This document shows positions 59,675-64,000 of a stretch of DNA of 64,000 nt, one piece after another. The translations under genes were made by a program, and so were the position numbers. Each line of letters starts with the position of its first letter. The stretch's first letter is position 1. The stretch is from an uncultured Succiniclasticum sp. (lineage in GTDB: Bacteria; Bacillota; Negativicutes; Acidaminococcales; Acidaminococcaceae): positions 1 through 64,000 of the forward strand of contig UQUU01000008.1 of assembly GCA_900544275.1 (NCBI GenBank), given 5' to 3'. Below the pieces are notes generated by a model. That model searched no databases. It was not told where the DNA came from and was given only the letters and a program-made list of their open reading frames with translations.

Positions 59675-60952
59675 TTACTTTTTCAAAGCGCGCCAGGCAA
59701 TATCCTTACGATAATGGACCTGATCGAAATGAATTTTTTCCACGGCGGAATAGGCTCTGTCTTTTGCGCTTTTTATGTCTTCCGCTAAAGCCGTTACGCC
59801 CAGTACCCGACCACCTGCCGTGACGACCTTGCCCTCAACAGACCTGGTACCGGCATGGAATACCGCTACATTTTCCATGGCGTCTGCTTCTTCCAGGCCG
59901 GTAATAACTTTCCCGTTTTCATAACTTGCAGGATAACCGCCGGAAGCCATAACGATACAAACTGCAGCGCAGTGTTTCCACTGTACCAGAGACGGATCCA
60001 GCGTACCCGTAGCGCAGGCCAGCATGATTTCCGCCAGATCACTGTCCAACAAAGGCAGAATGACCTGGGTTTCCGGATCGCCAAAGCGACAATTGAACTC
60101 TACTACTTTAATGCTGTCGCCTTTGATCATCAAACCGGCATAAAGGCAGCCGGCATACGTTCTGCCTTCGGCATTCAGCGCGGCAATCACCGGCTTCAAA
60201 ACCGTCTCTTCCGCTTTGATCCGCAGCGCTTCCGTCATGACCGGAGCCGGCGCATAGGCGCCCATGCCGCCGGTATTGGGTCCCTCATCCCCGTCATTCA
60301 CCCGTTTATGATCCTGGGAAGCGATCATCGGCACCACGATCTTACCATCGGTAAAGGCAAGAAGCGTCGCTTCCTCCCCTTCCATAAACTCTTCCAATAC
60401 CACGCGGGCCCCCGCTTCGCCAAATTTGTGTCCGGCCATCATATCCTCTATGGCAGCCAGGGCCTCCGCTTTGGTCATCGCCACCACAACGCCTTTGCCG
60501 GCAGCCAGGCCATCCGCTTTAACAACGACAGGCGCGCCGTGCTCTTCCACAAAAGCATACGCAGTTTCAATATCCGTGCAGACTTTGAAAGCTGCTGTCG
60601 GAATATTATATTTTTCCATCAACCCCTTGGAAAAAGCCTTGGAACCTTCCAGCTCCGCAGCGTTTTTATTGGGGCCGAACACCGGCAGGCCCCGGGAGCG
60701 GAAAATATCACCTAAACCGGCGACCAGCGTGGCTTCCGGTCCTACTACAGTCAGGTCGATACTGTTTTCTTCCGCAAAATCCGCCAGGGCATTTAAATCG
60801 CCCAGATCCAGAGACTGACAGGAGCATTTGGGCAGTTTTGCAATACCGGGATTTCCCGGCACTACAATCAGGCTCTCCACCCGATCACTTTGAGACAGCT
60901 TCCACGCCAATGCATGCTCGCGTCCGCCGCCGCCAATCAATAATAGTTTCAT
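59675..60952 (-). CDS. purD: Phosphoribosylamine-glycine ligase
   Basis: 425 residues, usual length. ATP-grasp enzyme: LLIGGGGREHALAWKLSQS at the start, FSKGLMEKYNIPTA, VVKADGLAAGKGVVVA (about 148), ALLAFTDGKIVVPM, DEGPNTGGMGAYAPAP and VEFNCRFGDPETQVILPLL. It makes glycinamide ribonucleotide, the second step of purine synthesis. Starts 9 nt after the purH-like gene. Confidence 0.97.
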   Translation of the reverse strand: MKLLLIGGGGREHALAWKLSQSDRVESLIVVPGNPGIAKLPKCSCQSLDLGDLNALADFAEENSIDLTVVGPEATLVAGLGDIFRSRGLPVFGPNKNAAELEGSKAFSKGLMEKYNIPTAAFKVCTDIETAYAFVEEHGAPVVVKADGLAAGKGVVVAMTKAEALAAIEDMMAGHKFGEAGARVVLEEFMEGEEATLLAFTDGKIVVPMIASQDHKRVNDGDEGPNTGGMGAYAPAPVMTEALRIKAEETVLKPVIAALNAEGRTYAGCLYAGLMIKGDSIKVVEFNCRFGDPETQVILPLLDSDLAEIMLACATGTLDPSLVQWKHCAAVCIVMASGGYPASYENGKVITGLEEADAMENVAVFHAGTRSVEGKVVTAGGRVLGVTALAEDIKSAKDRAYSAVEKIHFDQVHYRKDIAWRALKK

Positions 60953-60961
60953 CGCTGCGCC

Positions 60962-61564
60962 TCACTCATTGTCTTTATGTAATTGTTTTTGTAAATATTC
61001 GGTGATCATCGCGTCATATAAAGAAGTATGGCGGAAAGCTTCCATCGCCAGACTCTTACGGGTATGCAGATCAATATCGCCTTTTTCTTCCAGCATGGCC
61101 TTCAGGTCCTCGTACCGTTCCGGGTTAGTAATGATCACCACATCATGAAAATTTTTAGCCGAAGCGCGTACCATGGCCGGTCCGCCGATGTCGATATTCT
61201 CGATCGCCTCTGCCTCCGTCACACCCGGCTTTTCAATCGTCGCCTTAAAAGGATAGAGATTGACCACCACTAAATCGATGGGGACGATCCCATGTTCCTT
61301 CATCTGCGCCATATGCTCCGGGTTATCCCGTACGCCCAGGATCGCGCCGTGAATCTTCGGATTCAGCGTTTTGACCCGTCCGTCCATGATTTCAGGAAAA
61401 CCGGTCACCTCGCTGACGTAAGTCACCGGAATACCGGCCTCCTGAATTGCTTTCATAGTGCCGCCGGTAGAAATAATCTCTACCCCTTTTGCATGCAAAA
61501 ACGCCGCTAACTCCTTAATTCCGGTCTTATCAGAAACACTTAACAACGCCCGTTTAATTCTCAT
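60962..61564 (-). CDS. purH: IMP cyclohydrolase, stand-alone N-domain of PurH
   Basis: 200 residues only, corresponding to the IMP cyclohydrolase (MGS-like) half of PurH: RALLSVSDKTGIKELAAFL, STGGTMKAIQEAGIPV, GFPEIMDGRVKTLNPKIHGAIL, IDLVVVNLYPF, IENIDIGGPAMVRASAKN. The usual ~300-residue AICAR transformylase domain is absent, and the next gene purD begins 9 nt later with no remnant between. The transformylase step must be done by another protein outside the window. The clean end (stop after KQLHKDNE) argues for a natural split rather than a truncation. Confidence 0.92.
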   Translation of the reverse strand: MRIKRALLSVSDKTGIKELAAFLHAKGVEIISTGGTMKAIQEAGIPVTYVSEVTGFPEIMDGRVKTLNPKIHGAILGVRDNPEHMAQMKEHGIVPIDLVVVNLYPFKATIEKPGVTEAEAIENIDIGGPAMVRASAKNFHDVVIITNPERYEDLKAMLEEKGDIDLHTRKSLAMEAFRHTSLYDAMITEYLQKQLHKDNE

Positions 61565-61597
61565 TTTGCATCGCTCCCGTTCACACTGATCCGCTTC

Positions 61598-62206
61598 TTA
61601 TTTTGCAATCTTTACATGACGTCCTGCTACTGACAGCTTGCCTTCCGCCCACAGTTTCACCGCTTCCGGCAGCGCTTTATGTTCCTGTTCCAAAATACGG
61701 GCAGCCAGAGACTCCTCCGTATCCTCATCCAATACCGGCACAGCCTTTTGTAAAATAATCGGACCGGTATCCGTCCCTTCATCCACAAAATGCACCGTGC
61801 AGCCGGAGATCTTCACCCCATAATCCACCGCCTGGCCCTGCGCGTCCAGCCCAGTAAAGCTGGGCAATAAAGCCGGATGAATATTGATGATTTTATGTTC
61901 CCACCGGCGGATGAAAAAACCGCTCAGGATCCGCATAAAACCTGCCAGGACCACCAGTTCCGCGCCGGCCTCCCGCAACGCGTCATCAATCTTGCTTTCA
62001 AACTCCGTTTTATCTTTACAGGCTTTACGTTCCACCACCACGGCCGGAATATGAGCCTTTGCCGCCCGTTGCAAAGCCAACGCTTCACCCTGGTCGCTGA
62101 TGACGACCGCCACTTCTGCCGGCAGCTCGCCGGATGCAATATGATCAAGAAGGGATTGCAGATTGCTGCCCCGGCCGCTGACCAGTACGCCAATCTTTTT
62201 ACGCAC
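61598..62206 (-). CDS. purN: Phosphoribosylglycinamide formyltransferase
   Basis: 202 residues, GTG start at 62206 overlapping the purM stop by 8 nt. Motifs: IGVLVSGRGSNLQSLLDHI at the start, VLAGFMRILSGFF (about 88), KIINIHPALLPSFTGLDAQGQAVDYGVKISGCTVHFVDEGTDTGPI with the catalytic Asn-His-Asp set. It transfers a formyl group from 10-formyl-THF to GAR. Confidence 0.97.
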   Translation of the reverse strand: MRKKIGVLVSGRGSNLQSLLDHIASGELPAEVAVVISDQGEALALQRAAKAHIPAVVVERKACKDKTEFESKIDDALREAGAELVVLAGFMRILSGFFIRRWEHKIINIHPALLPSFTGLDAQGQAVDYGVKISGCTVHFVDEGTDTGPIILQKAVPVLDEDTEESLAARILEQEHKALPEAVKLWAEGKLSVAGRHVKIAK

Positions 62207-63263
62207 CGAACACCCCGCCTTTCATCACGGTCTCCTTGTGACCGGGAACAATTTTCCCCAGTTCGTAGAACGTTTCACCGTGTTCCCGCAGATGCGCGCG
62301 CACCGCATCCGCTTCAGCCGGATCAAGAACCAGCACCATGCCTACACCCATATTAAAGGTCCGATACATTTCTTTCACCGGTACATTGCCCCATTCCTGC
62401 AGCTTCTTAAAGACCACCGGGACCTCCCAGGCCGCCGCATCGATTTCCGCATTACAGTTTTTCGGTAAAATACGGGGAATGTTATCATAAAAACCGCCGC
62501 CGGTAATGTGTACCATGCCGTGGAGATCAAATTTTTCAAGCAAAGGCAGGCAGGTCTTAGGATACAGGCGCGTCGGCGTCAGCAACTTTTCACCCAGCGT
62601 GCAGCCAAATTCAGGAATCTGCGTGTCCACAGTAAAGCCCATGACTTCAAAGCAGATTTTACGCACCAGCGAAAAGCCGTTGGAATGTACACCGGAAGAA
62701 GGCAGTCCCAGTAAAATATCGCCGGCCTTTACTTTGTCTCCGGTGATCATCTTGCTGCGTTCCACCACACCTACACAAAATCCGGCAATATCGTATTCAC
62801 CCCTGGCATAAAAACCGTGCATTTCTGCCGTTTCCCCGCCAATCAGGGCACAGCCGCTCTCCTTGCAGGCATCGGCTACCCCCTTTACAATATCCGCTAC
62901 TTTTTGAGAATCTACTTTATCGACGGCAATGTAATCCAGGAAAAACAGCGGCTCCGCCCCCTGCACCAGAATGTCATTGACGCACATAGCCACAGCATCC
63001 TGCCCTACGGAACCGTGCTGATTCATTAAAAAAGCCAATTTTAACTTGGTGCCCACCCCGTCCGTACCGGAAACCAGGATTGGCTCCTTATATTTTTTCG
63101 TATCCAGGGCAAACAGGCCGCCAAAACCGCCCAGATCTCCGATCACTTCCGGTCTGTAACTGGCGCGTACACTTTCTTTCATCAAATCTACCGCTTTGTT
63201 GCCTGCGTCGATATCGACCCCTGCGTCCGCATAGGTCAATTGTTTTTTGGTGTCTTCGCTCAT
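62199..63263 (-). CDS. purM: Phosphoribosylformylglycinamidine cyclo-ligase
   Basis: 354 residues from ATG 63263 with GGGGAGG; the frame reaches 63311 without support. Motifs: LTYADAGVDIDAGNKAVDLM, LVSGTDGVGTKLKLAFL, GQDAVAMCVNDILVQGAEPLFFLDYIA, LIGGETAEMHGFY, GLPSSGVHSNGFSLVRK and HITGGGFYDNIPRIL. It closes the imidazole ring to give AIR. Confidence 0.97.
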   Translation of the reverse strand: MSEDTKKQLTYADAGVDIDAGNKAVDLMKESVRASYRPEVIGDLGGFGGLFALDTKKYKEPILVSGTDGVGTKLKLAFLMNQHGSVGQDAVAMCVNDILVQGAEPLFFLDYIAVDKVDSQKVADIVKGVADACKESGCALIGGETAEMHGFYARGEYDIAGFCVGVVERSKMITGDKVKAGDILLGLPSSGVHSNGFSLVRKICFEVMGFTVDTQIPEFGCTLGEKLLTPTRLYPKTCLPLLEKFDLHGMVHITGGGFYDNIPRILPKNCNAEIDAAAWEVPVVFKKLQEWGNVPVKEMYRTFNMGVGMVLVLDPAEADAVRAHLREHGETFYELGKIVPGHKETVMKGGVFGA

Positions 63264-63361
63264 GACAGCCTCCCCTAAAATATCCTTTTTAACGTTACAG
63301 CCCGGCCGCAAAGCCGCCGTTTCTGCTTCATCCGCGCTTTACGCGCCATACGCCGCTGTAT

Positions 63362-63859
63362 TTATTTTTTCTCATTCCGTACTGCTTCCAATTTTGCCGC
63401 CTTCTCAGCTACCTCAGCACGCATTTTTTCACGGTAGGCTGCTAACTTTTCTACCAATTCCGGATGCGCTCCGGCCAGAATTTCCACAGCAAAAATAGCC
63501 GCATTCTTAGCCCCGTCGATGGCCATGGTCGCCACCGGAACTCCGGGTGGCATCTGAACAAAGCTTAATAAAGCATCCATCCCTTTCAAAGGGCCGCCGC
63601 CAATCGGTATGCCGATCACAGGCAACGTGGTATAAGCTGCGATCACACCGCCTAAATGAGCCGCCAGGCCCGCAGCGGCAATAATGGCTTCCACGCCCCG
63701 TTCTCTGGCTTCTGCCGCAAAGGCATGGACCTGATCCGGAGTACGATGGGCCGAAGCCACTACAACTTCTACTTCAACACCGAATTCTTTTAACGTTTTT
63801 TCAGCCGGTTCTAAAATAGGCCAGTCTGAATTGCTTCCCATGATAATGGCAACCTTCAT
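63362..63859 (-). CDS. purE: N5-carboxyaminoimidazole ribonucleotide mutase
   Basis: 165 residues from ATG 63859 with GGAGA; the frame to 63919 is leader. Class I PurE: KVAIIMGSNSDWPIL, VVASAHRTPDQVHAFA, IIAAAGLAAHLGGVIAAYTTLPVIGIPI and LSFVQMPPGVPVATMAIDGAKNAAIFA. First gene of the operon purE-purM-purN-purH-purD; no purK follows. Confidence 0.96.
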   Translation of the reverse strand: MKVAIIMGSNSDWPILEPAEKTLKEFGVEVEVVVASAHRTPDQVHAFAAEARERGVEAIIAAAGLAAHLGGVIAAYTTLPVIGIPIGGGPLKGMDALLSFVQMPPGVPVATMAIDGAKNAAIFAVEILAGAHPELVEKLAAYREKMRAEVAEKAAKLEAVRNEKK

Positions 63860-63948
63860 CACAATCTCTCCTTGTTCACAAAACGTGTTTCTTATGGAAT
63901 TTTGGGTACAAAAAACCAACCTTACAACAGGGTAAAGTTATTTAATTA

Positions 63949-63977
63949 ATTTTACCAATATGCCGTTAGAGTGTCAA
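63949..63977 (-). promoter_or_regulatory. Promoter of the pur operon
   Basis: -35 TTGACA (63972-63977), 17-nt spacer, -10 TAAAAT (63949-63954), leader about 80 nt to the purE start. No purine riboswitch core or PurR-type palindrome is visible in the leader. Confidence 0.8.
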
Positions 63978-64000
63978 ATCTATTACACCTTTCTTACTAT

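Noticed and set aside
59855..60715. 286-codon plus-strand open frame
   Set aside because: Antisense shadow of purD.
63860..63945. Purine riboswitch in the pur leader
   Set aside because: I could not find the conserved three-way junction elements by eye; only the promoter is supported.

Overview
This window reads like the chromosome of a non-spore-forming member of the Firmicutes, most likely a Negativicutes species of the Acidaminococcus/Phascolarctobacterium type. That placement is an inference from gene content and order, intermediate base composition and Gram-positive-style Shine-Dalgarno sites; no rRNA gene is present to settle it. The minus-strand order mfd, MOP-family flippase, mazG fusion (yabN), divIC, S1-domain protein (yabR), tilS, hpt, ftsH, birA, coaX, dus, greA, lysS closely follows the Bacillus mfd-to-lysS region, but every sporulation gene that Bacillus carries there is missing.

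Bases 1-7650 are the accessory part. The left edge holds a strong minus-strand promoter and leader resembling those of rRNA operons. It is followed by remnants of three insertion sequences (IS30-like, IS256-like, IS30-like), each of which has lost the middle of its transposase. Between the remnants lies a visibly AT-rich island with a compact three-gene minus-strand operon: a 33-residue Lys- and Cys-containing peptide with an excellent ribosome binding site, a transcription attenuator, a radical SAM/SPASM enzyme and an SNF2-family helicase. This looks like an uncharacterised peptide-modification (RiPP-like) system and is the most novel item in the window. A C-terminal scrap of a fumarase/tartrate dehydratase beta subunit marks the junction with core chromosome.

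Bases 7657-36703 are core genes, all on the minus strand: translation (lysS, argS, dus, tRNA modification by tilS), transcription (greA, mfd), cofactors (coaX, birA), division and proteolysis (divIC, ftsH), nucleotides (hpt, pyrG), gluconeogenesis (glpX), a pair of COG5322/quinate-dehydrogenase-like proteins, a DUF1934 protein, a CHAD protein, a D-2-hydroxyacid dehydrogenase and a DUF456 membrane protein.

Bases 36944-50500 mix strands: mscS-type channel, adenine deaminase, TSUP exporter, thiW-like transporter component, and a complete plus-strand phosphate regulon pstS-pstC-pstA-pstB-phoU-phoP-phoR preceded by 11-bp-spaced TTTACA repeats and closed by a strong terminator. A lipoprotein of unknown function and tRNA-Arg(CCU) follow. 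Bases 50547-56247 are a polyphosphate locus: ppk1 overlapping a degenerate Ppx/GppA-HD gene, and a divergent intact Ppx/GppA-HD gene. Together with phoU-pst and the CHAD protein this gives a phosphate/polyphosphate theme. The right end is purine synthesis on the minus strand: purE-purM-purN-purH(cyclohydrolase domain only)-purD from a near-consensus promoter, then guaB with its own promoter and a cotranscribed exported DUF4127 protein.
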